Source: Corinectria fuckeliana
Taxonomy: Eukaryota; Ascomycota; Sordariomycetes; Hypocreales; Nectriaceae
Length of the DNA stretch: 36,814 bases
NCBI GenBank assembly: GCA_019137255.1
Contig: WPDH01000489.1
Coordinates: 1-36,814, forward strand
Direction of reading: 5' to 3'
A program made the position numbers and the translations under genes. The notes under the pieces were generated by a model. It was given only the letters and a program-made list of their open reading frames with translations. It did no database searches and was not told the DNA's origin. Shown piece after piece: positions 10,822-22,538 of this stretch (position 1 is its first letter; every line of letters begins with the position of its first letter).

Positions 10822-13800
10822 ACCCTCCCCCCGTGTCCTGCGTGCTTGACGGCTAAGACCCCGGATCCCCTAGTTAAGTTATATCCCCTATTCCTAGTCC
10901 GGTCGGGCTTGCGAAGACATCCCTGACGGGTACTGTTTCCCAGTTGGTCCGACATCAGGGTTATCAGCCATACAGCAATGCAGCCCAGCGTCGACATGTA
11001 ACGGTCGCGGAGAGACTTCTCCGTCCCACGCAGCTAGAGCCTTGGGCGGGCTGGTCTTACCCCGGGTGGCATGTCAACCACGACCACACGTGAGGTAAGA
11101 AGACGGGCGGCATGTCAAGGTTCGTTGGCAGGGTTCGCATGGGGAATATGCAGCGGGGAGGGGGGCTGTGTCCCGATGCATTACTTGTGCAGGTCTGGCA
11201 CCGCACTTCGCGTGGTGCGTGCGTGGTGGTTGGGAGAGCACAGCATCGCATGTGCGATATCAATGTGATTGTGTGTTCCCAGAGAAGCTTCTGCTCGGGA
11301 ACGATGCTGTGGGTATCCGTCCCGACTGGCGAGAAAGAAAGATCCAGTGCCTACGTAGCCAATCGTAGGTCAAGTTGCGAGGCCGACCCAGTTGCTGGTA
11401 TTGTCTCTCACGGTTGCATTGTGCTCATCCAGATGAGATGATACAGTTGCGTCTCGAGTGGAGATGGCGAGCTGGTATACCTACCTAGACAGTAAGTCAT
11501 GTCTAACTATCAGTGTCGTGTCCGTGTCCGAGCAAAGGCCAAGAGCTTGACCCGTTGGAAGAAGTCCATGCTGGCCAAGGTGATCAGCCGGCCCCTCCCA
11601 GCCAAGTGGGTTTGGGGCGATAGACCCGGTGTGAAGAAACGGATAGCTTTGACAACGGGTCCGTAGCGGGGCGTTGAATAGTAATCATTTTGCGAAACAT
11701 GGCAAGGTCTCTCTACCCCATGTTGTTCACTACTTGTCTTTTCCTGGTACCGCAGCCAGGCGGTATGGTATGTAAGTACGTACTGCGAAGTACGTATAAC
11801 TCGGTTGTGCGTGCGGGATGCGGGCGGCCATGTGCAGAGCCCACTTGCATTTCAAGATCGCCTTGATCAGGGTGGATCGATGCATAACATGTGCAACTTG
11901 ATGGGTGCCGGTGTCAACCCTAGTCGTAGTCAAGGAGGCAAAGCACAGGCAAAGCTAAGAGAGGGCGAATGGAGAAGCGCGCGAAGGGAACTGACGCCGC
12001 AGTCGTCTCGCAGTAATAGTTCGTAGACAAGCCACTTGTTCGACTTCGCTTGAGCCGGCATCAACATCAAGGATCGCTGCTCTCTGCCGGGATGCTTTTG
12101 TCGGATAAGCGCGGCACGGCCCTGGCAGGAAACCTGCTTGAGCGTCTTGACTACCAAGCACCTGTCAGAACCAGGCCGAAGGAAGCTAACACCGGAACGG
12201 CATGATGGCACATAATACCTAGCCTTCGGCAGGCATTATGAGTCGGCAAGTCGGGCCCCAACTTCCCAAAAGCTGTGACTATAATAGAACTGGAGCAGTA
12301 ATAAGAGAGCGGTTCACGCCACAGGGGAGGGGGGAATCAGAAGCCAGGGGTTCGGCTAGTGTTGACCGTGGTGGGACATTGCCCTGGGGCAAGCCTGCAC
12401 GGGGCTGGATTCGCGATCTGGTCAACGCCTGCAAACGCTTCTGGTCGAGGCCTTCCGAGGGCGGGATATGGATTCAATCCTAGCTTTGTATGGGGGGTTG
12501 GGATTGGATGTTCTGCTAGATCTTGGGGATGCACTTCCCGCCTTTGCACAAGATCAAGTGCTACTTCGTACAGAGAAAGGATTTCGTGCTCTTGTCCAGC
12601 GCCCATGACGCGGATGGATTGTGCATGGTGGATGGCATATGACCGACAATAGCAACGGGTCACGACGACGACAGAACAGTAATATCGATGGAGACTGTGG
12701 TGGTGGCGACGAAGCAGCAAGGGCGGTTGGCTGACTCGTAACTCCATAGCACTCTCGGGGATAATAGCGTTAAATGCGAACGGGAGCGGCGCTTGTTTTC
12801 TCCGACCCACCGGCCAGCGGCAACGTCTGTATGTAGACCTACCCGGATTTGCTAGTGCAGCCTTGAAATCAGGTCCGTTAGAAACGCCAGCCAGATTAGG
12901 TCTCCATTAGTTGCACCACGCTCGACAGTCTGGTCTACGTCTTCCATCTCCTTGTCATGCCACGACCAGCCCACTGAGACCAGCTGAACCCAGCAAGAAG
13001 TAGCGGGAACGCCAGGCACAAGGTTCCGAGGGACCTTGCTACTTACTGTATGGCTTGACCGTTTCGATCCGTCCTGCAATTAGCTATGTACCTATTCTCA
13101 CTGACAAGACTGCAGTGGATAGGTCGACAGAAGCGCCGCCTCCCACGTACCATCGCGTGTGTCGCCAGATGCCAAGGCTCGCCGCTGGTTCGCGGGCCCG
13201 TCAACGGTGGCAGACTGGCAGTCTCAAGCGACATTCATCCCAGGCTGGCCAGGTTCAAACAACCAATCGTGAGCTGGTGCCATGCGCATCACCCTGCCTC
13301 GCCTCGGGGCAGCCCCATCTGTCATGGCGCCGTGGGATCGTCGCGACGATCCGCACAACCTGAGGAGCCAATCGCATCTTCGCATTGCGCTGACAAACAC
13401 CTTCTTTCCAGGGTTCCATGCGCCTTCACCTCGTGCCTGTCCTGCGGCGCCGAAACTTGGTCACTGAAAGTCGTTGTTTGACCCGGTGCCCCCGTACTGA
13501 CCATAGCTCTCCCGGCCACCGCGAACTGTTAGCTACCCAAAAAGCCGTTGGATGGGTTTGAAACACACGCATTGATCAGCGGGCTGCCTTCCTGGTTGTG
13601 GAGGCGCCATACCTCAACATTCACCAGGCACGATGCCTCCCAAGACCCAAGGGCTCGGGCCTAGATTGTCCCCATCTTATCAGCCACAAAACAGCCACGA
13701 GCACCAGCCGCTACGTTATCCGCCGAAGCCGCGGCCCAGGCTATCAGATGAAAATGGCGTGTGAATGCCCCAGCTGACTCGCCCCTCTGGACACCAAACG

Positions 13801-13916
13801 AGCAAACACATGCACACATCTCTCCCTCACATCACGAATGCTCCTCGCCAACCCCACACGGCTACACGAGCGCCGGCAAACCAAGAACGGACGGCAAAGT
13901 TTGCGATGTCCCATCC

Positions 13917-13935
13917 CACACACACACACACACAC
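13917..13935. repeat. (CA)n microsatellite
   Basis: A perfect CA run with related CACT/CACA repeats continuing to about 13984. Confidence 0.9.
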
Positions 13936-15570
13936 TCACATACGCGCGCATTCAGAGTCTCACTCACACACACTCACACACACATGGATCCGGCTACACT
14001 GCACAGACCGACGGCTCCGCCTCCGGCTCGCCATTCATCGCTGATCAAACGTTCCTTAATTAATGCCCTGGGGCCTGCCTAGCGAGCGCGGTGGCGAAAC
14101 CGACAGCTAATATGTCCCACTGTCACTACATACGTATTCCTTTGTTCATGGCCGACAGGCTGCAGGTGCCATCGCGATGACGGGTCCCGTAGCCGCCCTA
14201 GCGTTTTTACTAGCCGCACTGACGGTGGACATGACAGACAGCGTTTCTCACGGTTTCTTCCCGGCATTCCCTTCAAGGGGATAATACGGACACCGTTCAA
14301 GCAGCCAAGCGCGTAATAATCTGTACTCACTCGTCACCGTCACTCACTCAAACTCTAATGCCAGTCATGGTCCGAAACCCATCGGGCTGGATCAGAGCGT
14401 TGCATGGAACCTCGTGATCCTTTCACAACCCCGCGGACTAGCTGCAGTAGTGGCCTCTTGCTTTCAACGTCTCCAGCATAAGCACTCCGACAAACCTATC
14501 TCAGACTGATGGGACCAAGAAACGGCGAAGGCAGATCTGACGCCCCATGATGAAATACGAATAAGCTGTGGCTTGTCGTAATGCCGCGGAGAGAAGCCCT
14601 CTCGATGGCTATACTCCGCATGGGCACATAACTGTATGAGTGAGTCCATGACAGAGCCTATGCGTGTGCAAGCGCATGTGCATATGCAATGCCACCCCAG
14701 GACCCGGTCTCGTCCTCGTGTAGGACAGTTCCATCCATCACACGTTCGCAAGCGTCCTTTATTAGCTAGGACCAGAGGCCGAAGACCAAAAGGCCAAGGG
14801 ACAGGCAGTGGGGCGTGAGGCCCCCGAGGGCTTCACACTAATACCACACCGTTCGCCAACTGACACGCCATGGCGTCCGAGCCTCGATCAATCCTCATCC
14901 TAGTCGCCGTCACAACTGGACTAGCTTCCTGAATCGAGAACCCAGCTCCCGGGGTGGGTGTCCTTGCCCGTTCGTTAGGCCCTTACCCATGTCAACCGCC
15001 ACCCCTGAAAGAGACCAGACACGGGCATGGCACAGTAACCCAGTAACCACCACGAGCCTGTCAAAATCGATCACTTGGGGGAGAAGGGGTTGGTGACGTT
15101 TCTCTGTCGTTGAGGACGGGAAGGTACTTTCACTTTGTACACGACCATTTTGTTTCTTCATTTGGCTCGGCCTCATCCCCCTAGTTCCCTGATCGCCCCG
15201 TGTTCCCTGTCCATGCTTCGCATACATGGTACTTGGTCTAGACTGGCATAGTTTTATTCCGTCAAAATCGTCTCCGCCTCCACATGGTTGAGGCAGAGAT
15301 GTCTTGCCAGCGTCCAGTTTTAAAGAACCCTACTTCCCCGTTCCCACGCTTTGCTCTCACGGACTCAACAACTGGCTTGGATGAGTCGGTTTCACTAAGA
15401 CCGCTTCTCCAGTTGAGCCTTGACCACCGGGAATTCTCCGTCAGCCTGTTTATGACCCTCTCGCTGGCATTTCCTATCTCGGCTACCTCATCTGCATTTC
15501 CCTTCAGCTTAGCACCACACTACTTGGTTGGTGCTTGAATCGTCGACACCATCCACCCGCCCCCGGCACC

Positions 15571-15975
15571 TATGATATACAAAAGCATTGGTCCTCCCAC
15601 TCGCGGATGATCGTCCTAGTCTACCCACTACCCGTTCTTGTTACCATCTCACCCACTTCCAACTGCGACCTTGACCTAGACCATTCGCTTGGTAGTATCA
15701 GTTGCTGCCATACAACGTCGACTCTTCCATCTTCTCCTGCTGCCAACCGTGTGACGACGACCTGCTGTTTCTCTGAGCCTCAACCCTATTCAACTTCCTA
15801 CTGGACTTGGACCAAGACTATACGCAAATCCAATACCTTGACACCTCTCCGTTCGTTTTGGACCAATCAAGGTATGCTGCCCGTCCTCCGGTTAGCACCA
15901 GAGCTCCGAGACTGACTAACAGAAAAGGCGTTGACCGCTGTGCGGTTTCTTCTGCCCCTGCCCGGCTGTCTTGTT
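15571..15975 (+). other. Predicted 5' leader of the homeobox gene
   Basis: This pyrimidine-rich DNA lies directly before the homeobox coding start and contains a well-formed intron (15872-15922). At 15575 a short upstream frame, ATG-ATA-TAC, ends after about 12 codons. If the intron is removed, one frame from an ATG near 15607 stays open into the homeobox protein. A long N-terminal extension is therefore possible, though its sequence is not domain-like. Transcript data would decide. Confidence 0.45.
15872..15922 (+). other. Intron in the 5' leader of the homeobox gene
   Basis: The donor GTATGC, a branch site ctaac at 15916-15920 and an acceptor CAG make a 51-bp intron of the same design as the coding introns here. 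The branch point sits very close to the acceptor, so the exact 3' site may differ by a few bases. Confidence 0.5.
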
Positions 15976-17425
15976 ATGAAAGATAGCCCCTCAGTGCCTC
16001 GACTGTCAAATCCAAATTCACAAGAAACTTCCTCTCAACCAACCAACAACATGTCTATGCTTGCTACCGCCAACCCCTCGCCTCACGCTTTCGGTATGCC
16101 GCGGCCGTGGGGAGTGAATCTTGTTCCCGACTACTCCTTACGGCCGCGAATCGAAAGCGACAGAGTAGCTTTGCCTTCAATTCGACAGGTTTGCAGCACG
16201 CCAGACTTTACGTTTCTCTTTCTAATCACCTCTAGGCTTTCCCCGAGCTACAACTTCAACCTCAATCTCAACCTCAACAACCCCAGGAAGCTATCACAAA
16301 GCCGAGTCTAGCTATCACCCCTTCCCCTGCTCCAACCTTGAACGCAAGGTCTCCCCGATATGTCCACTCTCCCCAAGAGAACAAGAGGAGAAGGCTTTCG
16401 ATGGAAAGCGAGCAGGAGCATGAGCGAGCCCGCCAGGTTCCCCGTCTCTACTACAGCCCTGAGAGATCCTCATCGCGGCAGATTTCACCAAGTCTCCCCG
16501 TACAATCAACACAGGACAGTTGGGGAGCCCCATCAAGGCACAGCCCTTACTTGACCAGCGGAGCACAACCGCCTCCCGCCCCCCTAGAGATCCAGGAGAG
16601 GGTAGACTCTCGATCCTCGTTCTCTGGTCTCCCCCTTCAGCGGACCGTGGAGCGAGAATCCGCCCCTGTGAACCGGTTCCAGCCGCCTGTGGAAAGCTAC
16701 CGAAGCTCGCAACCCCCTATGCCTCCTCACTCCGGACCCCCTGCCGTAGAGCCCGTCCCCCCCCAATATCGCGAACCTGGCTACGGTTACAACTATCACC
16801 ACCCGAACCGATTCCAGTCACTATCTGCTGGGTCCGCCCACGCTTTTGATCGAACTCCTTTCACCACAGGATCATACAACACCCCATACCAAGATTATGC
16901 ACGATTCGGAGAGATGGGTCCCGCAGGAATGGGAGGTGACAACAAGCAACGGAAGCGACGAGGAAATCTTCCCAAGGAGACAACAGACAAGTTGAGAGCC
17001 TGGTTTGTGGCACATCTCCAGCACCCGTATCCAACAGAAGACGAAAAACAAGAGCTTATGCGGCAGACGGGTCTTCAAATGAGTATGTTTGCGTACTGCC
17101 TTCCCAACTACGTGGAGGTTTGTAAGAAAAAGCTGGAAACTAACGACTTCTCGTAGATCAAATTTCCAACTGGTTCATTAACGCCCGGCGACGCCAACTA
17201 CCTACGATGATCAACAACGCGCGCGCCGAATCCGACGCCATGACGGGGGTCCGCAGCAGTGACATCAAAGTCCTGGTCACTACAGAGCGCGGCGACTACG
17301 GTCACAGCAAGCGGGAGCCCGTCGTAGGGCCCCTGAGTAGTGACGGCGAAGGCGCCACTTACGACGAGGACATCGAGGTGCTCAAGCAACACCGTGGTGG
17401 AAACATGGGCAGGGGCAGCATTTAG
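15976..17425 (+). CDS. TALE (KN-type) homeobox transcription factor
   Basis: Three exons, 15976-16188, 16236-17082 and 17157-17425, with introns of 47 and 74 bp (branch sites ctaat and ctaac), give about 442 residues. The homeodomain lies at about 310-370. It has the three-residue loop PYP (335-337) that defines TALE proteins and the recognition helix ISNWFINARRRQLP, with Trp, Phe, Asn and Arg all in place, so DNA binding is expected. The second intron splits this domain just before NQISNWF. The N-terminal half is rich in Pro, Gln and Ser, with a Q/P tract at the start of exon 2 and a basic ENKRRRLS stretch that may be a nuclear signal. Fungal relatives include the Homeobox_KN group that contains yeast Cup9 and Tos8; the exact orthologue is not assigned. 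The start at 15976 is preferred, and an in-frame ATG at 16051 is an alternative. It is isolated by 11.6 kb upstream and 5.1 kb downstream. Confidence 0.9.
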
Positions 17426-19190
17426 TGCTATTTTCTGAGCAGCCTACTTGATTTGGGAATAGCGGCGTTTTAGGGGGGCACGCGGCTGGGCGACGATGGC
17501 CATTTGCGCCAAGATGGGACCAATCCTTTTCTTTTCTTGTTTGAATACGCATGTACAAGTGGGGGGGTCTTATTTCTCGGGAGATGGCGTCTCCAAGGAG
17601 AAGTGTTGAGAGAGGAGCAATGGAATTATCTGACACTAGGGCACGCGCGGGCTGGCAAACGGGCACAGGAGAAACGGAGACAAGACGAGACTGGAGGTCC
17701 AACTAACTAGATACCGATGGCAGATCTGTGGAAACGCCTGAGAGCAAGACCTCAGCCGCCTGGCCAGCAATGAAACCTCTGAAGGGGGTAATGAATGAAC
17801 CAACCAACCAACTACAAGGCCCAGGCTTCTCTCCATCTCTTTCCTTAAGTCCACCATGGACGCCGCGAGAGACGAGCTGCTGGACCCCAAGTCCCCCAGG
17901 CTGATGTGATCCACTGCAACACCCATTGACGGTCTTCCAACGACATTGCCTCAACGACGCCTCATTACACAATTTGGGAGAGAGAAGGGGAGGGGTTTGC
18001 GCAGCGGCGGCGAAAACTGACCGGACGTCGGTGGCGGCACTAGACAGCTAGTCCCAGTTCCAGGACGGCCGGGAGAGCTGCGCTTTGGCCTGTGCTAACA
18101 GGGCACGTTTTCGGGTTGTGGCGAGGAAGTGCCAGAAGAGAGTCAAGGCCTTAGCTGTCCTTGTCTGGTTGGCTGTATGAAGGGGAGGCAAAAGCCGCCA
18201 CAGAGAGAGAAAGAGAGAGGGATGGTCGTGGAGCGTTTCCCTATCTTCCGTCGAAATTAGAGAGAGCCCCCTGCTTTTCCATCGTTCTAATTACTCCTTT
18301 GGGATGACGGGGATCCTCCGGGGCTAGAGATGCGCGATGTCTTGAGGCGGGATCAAGCGGCGTGAGGAAAACGCAGGTTTCTCCATGCTCTCCACGATGC
18401 GGATGCCGGGCCAAGTGCCGAGAAGGGACATGTGGCTTACAGGCGCCGAGGAGAGAAAAGAAAGATTCTTCTGTGTCATTCTGCGCGTGGGGTATTTCCT
18501 CTCATCACCAACCCGTAGACTAGTCAACGGGCACAAGCAGCGGAGAAGGCAAAATAGGGAGAGCCGCAGCTTACAAGCCAGTCCCCCCACCCACAACAAC
18601 AACAACAAGTAGCTTACTTTGCGTCATGCGCGGGAGAGTTTCAACGGGCAGCAGCCAGCAGCTACTAGTATGGCTGGTCTTGTTAGTGGTGTTGTCTCCC
18701 CTAACTACCTAGGACATGGGGTTGAGATGTGATCCCCCTACAGCACGGCAGTTGGCATGATGGGGCTTTTGAAGATCCACGCAAACACATCGATGAACAA
18801 GGACATGCAAGAATCGAACATGTCAAGCTGGGAACCGGTGAGAGGGAGAAGCCTTCCGGCAGGCAAGGTTTCTGCTGACCGGGCGGGCTCAAGCGACGGG
18901 GTCGGCACACGCTCTCGCAGGAACAAGCATAATCCAGGCCGTATTTTCCAGCCTAAACACCATGGCGGATGGATGGCAAGTGCAAGTGCGAGGATGGCGT
19001 GTGTTGCAGCCTGGGGAGTCCCTGGGAGGAGGAATGGGCCTGCGGTACCATAACGGGTCTCGGCCCCGACGACGACAGCATCTGCGGGCCGAGCTTTCGG
19101 AAAGGCAGGCCCTGGTGGAGTTGGAAGAGAAGAAGACAGACGCGAGAGGCAAGACGCGAGAACGCAAGACGTAACGCGGCCGTGTACGAT

Positions 19191-19211
19191 GTACGAAGTA
19201 CGAAGTACGAA
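19191..19211. repeat. Three tandem gtacgaa units
   Basis: Three perfect 7-bp units in tandem, made of the same core (TACGAAGTA) that is scattered as single copies through the gene-free DNA. Confidence 0.9.
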
Positions 19212-21335
19212 GGTACTCAGTGCTCATCGGAGACACACACACACACACCCACACCCACCAACCCACACACTCAACATACGTAGTCCATCTACATGGACTA
19301 CACCATGCCGGATTCGTTCCGTTTGTGACACAGCCGGAAAGTTGGCGTTCGCCACCGGAGGTTCTCGGGCGGGTCCGTACTAAACGGACTTGCACCAGGT
19401 CGGTGGCGGCTTTTGAGGGGGGAGGGAGTGCGCATGTTGACAGGTGGGCTTGGACGGTGAGGTGTGCGTTGTTGCTGCAGGACGCACAGGAAGAAGGTGG
19501 GCGCCAAGCGGATCAAGATGGCTTTGATGGATGGATGGAGCTCATCATCTCCGATCAGCCACAGTTGGACGCCAAGACGCCCAGCGATCTAGCAGCACGC
19601 GGCTCTCTCCCTGAACTCATTTTGAATCCTGGAAACCGGCCATTGAGAGGAGAATGTGGGTGCGCCCGTGGCGCTTTCAGACCGCCTGTCTTGAGTTTTC
19701 CGCATGTCTCAACGTCCCCCCCCCCCCGTTCTTCATCTCGTGGCCGCCGCCACGGTCCATCTGTCAGGTTTGGTGAGACCCCCCCCCCTTTCCCTTCCCT
19801 CAGGCACAGACGGACATGGGGGCACGACTTGTCTGGAAGAAAGATGGGCGGCCCAAAAGGGGCCGACTGGGCAGCTCGGGTTAGGCCCATTGGGGTTTGA
19901 TGTGGTTCTCGTCAACTCGGGCATCGATACCGAGACACGGTCCCGGGAACACGATGTTGTCACCGCAGCCGACTGACTTGCAGACATTCGCGCGGCTCCT
20001 GAGTAGCCACGGCCTTTGCTGACCCGGTTGGTGTTTTGGTATTCGTCTCGTGTGAATGGTTCGTTTACTGAGAGAAGTGGCCCGGGGAGGTTTTCCTTCT
20101 TTCTAGTTCGTCAATCTTGTGCTTCGTGCATGAGTACGTAGTAGTGTCGTGTCTCCTATGAGAGTTCCCGGCATAGCTTCTGTGGCACCTGGTGCGAGCC
20201 TGTGACATATGAGTTGAGGCCGTGACAGATGCTATGTTTAGTGGTCCAAGGTAAATTGACAATAGGACGGATACTGTTCTATCCATTCATAGTTACATAG
20301 GCTCGGGCCCAGGGTTGAGCATGATTTTGGGAAGGCGACGGCCGTTTCAGGGTGAACCAGCAGCAAGGGTTGAAAGGTCGAAGGTGAGGGGGGAGGGTTG
20401 AAGTGCAAGCCGCCACGCGCGGCAATCTGCCTCCGCGAACATGGTCCCTGGTCGCCACGCTGGAATCGGCATTTGCTGGGGGGAACTTGGCCAAGAAGAG
20501 TTGTCGAAACTCGAGAGAGGCTTGATGATGCCGTGCCGTGAGAGGCAGGCTCGCAGGCTTGCAGGGCTGGAGAGTCAGTGCATGGTCCTCCTGACCGTCT
20601 GGCAAGACGGACATTGACGGACAAGAGCGTGTGACCACAAGGTCCGTTCCACCGGATGCCGTCGTCCTGCAAGCCATGCGACTGCGTCCAGCGTTTCAGG
20701 GCCTTGACGCTCCCGTCTGTGGCTTGACCCGGCCGGTCCCTGTTGGCGTTTTCAATCTTCTTCTTCGGAGAGCTGGGTCTTCTTCCCAAGCCTCCAAGCC
20801 CCCTTCCATGCCAACACGCCTCAAGCTCCAAGGCAAGCAAGGGTCGACCTAGTTGGCGGCCCCAGCAAGCTCGCCTTTAGGATGGGCGCTAGTCTCTCAT
20901 GTCGATCTTTGGATCGACCGGGCTCCAAGGCCAAGCGGCTATAGCGCCCTCGCCTAAGTTGGTAGCCGTGAATCGTCAGCACCACTGACTGCACCAGTGA
21001 CCGATCACGGACGGCTGGTGCCACCAAGCTTACTTACTACATATGTATGTAGCCCACGGAGTGGGTTTGTTGGCCTTACGAGAAGCCCCTGTCAAAGTTC
21101 TAGCTCGCTTGGGTTACGGCGGATCCTCTTTGCCTCCTTTCACCTGCTGAAATGGTCGTACGGATAAGGTCGTTCCGTTTGTGCGGTTAAGTATGCTGTG
21201 CAGCGTTTCGAAACATGCGTCGTCTCCTCCCAAGTTATCCGCATCACTGCGTACATGTACAATAATGAATGGATTCAATTCGTTTACCTCGCATTCGGTC
21301 CGTTGACGCCGGATGTCGCTCCTCCGGCCCTACCG

Positions 21336-21360
21336 ACCGCAACCGCAACCGCAACCGCAG
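21336..21360. repeat. ACCGCA hexamer repeat
   Basis: About four units of accgca in tandem. Confidence 0.85.
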
Positions 21361-22538
21361 AGCAAGTCCTTATTCCCGAATAGAGGCGTTTTACGGGCGT
21401 CGTGGATGATGCTGCACTTACACGGCGGAAAGCAACGGAGGCTTGAACTCAATCCTAGCGGACCAGCCAAAGAAGGCCGGACCCCCAACAAAGGCGCTGA
21501 GGGCTGAGGGCTGACGACTGCTGACACGGCTGTGATGCGGCCATTCATGCGCATGTAGCATGTCGATCACGGTAGGGTCAAGAGGGTCGAGAGGGTCTCG
21601 ACCATGACTAATGGCAGCGTCACGCTCGGCATGGACAAGGTGAGCCATCGCCACAAGCTCCTTGGTAGCGGTGATGATCGGGGCCAAAAGGGTCGCACGG
21701 CTCCCACTTGCCGGCCAACGTTCGTTCCAAAATGGCACGCTGGGCCCTTGTCAGAGGCCGTCGGTACCCATGTCTGGCGCTGCGATCGTCGAATGTTTGG
21801 CGTTGCATCGCCCAACACCGCCCAATTCAACGGTCGAACGGCTGTCTGTCCGTCCAGTGTGGCGGAGGCAGTGCCGGTGACGGTTCTATTGTTTTCAGCA
21901 CGCCCTGCTTTTCTTGTCTCTCTCGCAGCCTGTCACAGCGGGCAAGCGGGTAGTTCTCCTTAAGTGCTGGTGGCGGTGGTGGTGTTGTGGGTGAACTGGC
22001 TCTCGGATCTGCCGCTGGAAAAGCCCCCCTGAAACACAAACGTCCCAGGCTCAATTCCCACCTGCACGCGTCCTATTGCGCAAGTCGAACAAAACTGACC
22101 AGTTCTGTAGCATACTTAGATAGCTGGTTTTTCTTTTCCGCTGAGGACGCTCGCTCTGGTCTGGCCGGTGATGACTCACGCTGGTGTCCGTCCCCCCCTC
22201 GGACTTTGCTGCCTTCGGCATTCGGCCTAAAATCTCTCCGGGTGAGAAATCCGGACCTCAGCCAAGTTTGAGGTATGTCAGCATGGCTGGAAAACGTGAC
22301 TTCGTGAGTAGTAAATCAACGAGCGTGAATACGTATCGACGTTGAATGCCTGACAACGTACGTCAGAGGCCCAGCAGCCAACGTACGAGCACTCCAGCCT
22401 TCCAGTTGTAGTAGATATTACCGCCGCAGCCGCCGAGCGCGCTGCTCCAAACCAAACCCTCCTTGTCGCAACCTCTTGTCGTTGAATCTGTGACCTCATC
22501 CATCCCATCTGTCGCCCGGATGAGGCGCGCCGTCCACC

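Larger units (their letters stand above)
3979..15570. other. 11.6-kb gene-free region
   Basis: No open frame here has a recognisable domain, a signal peptide, or splice sites that join it to another. Reading frames are short, low-complexity and overlapping on both strands. The region holds many microsatellites, a 45-bp polypurine run, a 13-base C run, and repeated short motifs of the form TACTTCGTA or its complement. A CCAAT box runs directly into a CRE-like ACGTCA at 5981-5992. It could be the distal control region of the homeobox gene, or contain non-coding RNAs that cannot be recognised from sequence alone. Confidence 0.6.
17426..22538. other. 5.1-kb gene-free region
   Basis: No supportable coding sequence was found on either strand. 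Open frames of up to about 226 codons are GC-rich shadows without domains. The stretch holds a 7-bp triplicate gtacgaa at 19191-19211, CA-rich repeats near 19227-19262, C runs near 19717-19728 and 19780-19789, and ACCGCA repeats at 21336-21360. It includes the 3' end of the homeobox transcript and the promoter of the Zn2Cys6 gene. Confidence 0.6.

Noticed and set aside
12337..12810. 157-codon minus-strand frame
   Set aside because: No recognisable motif, and the start is preceded by no promoter-like sequence.
20238..20840. 200-codon minus-strand frame
   Set aside because: Pro/Ser/Arg-rich translation without a domain, with another open frame on the same strand overlapping it.
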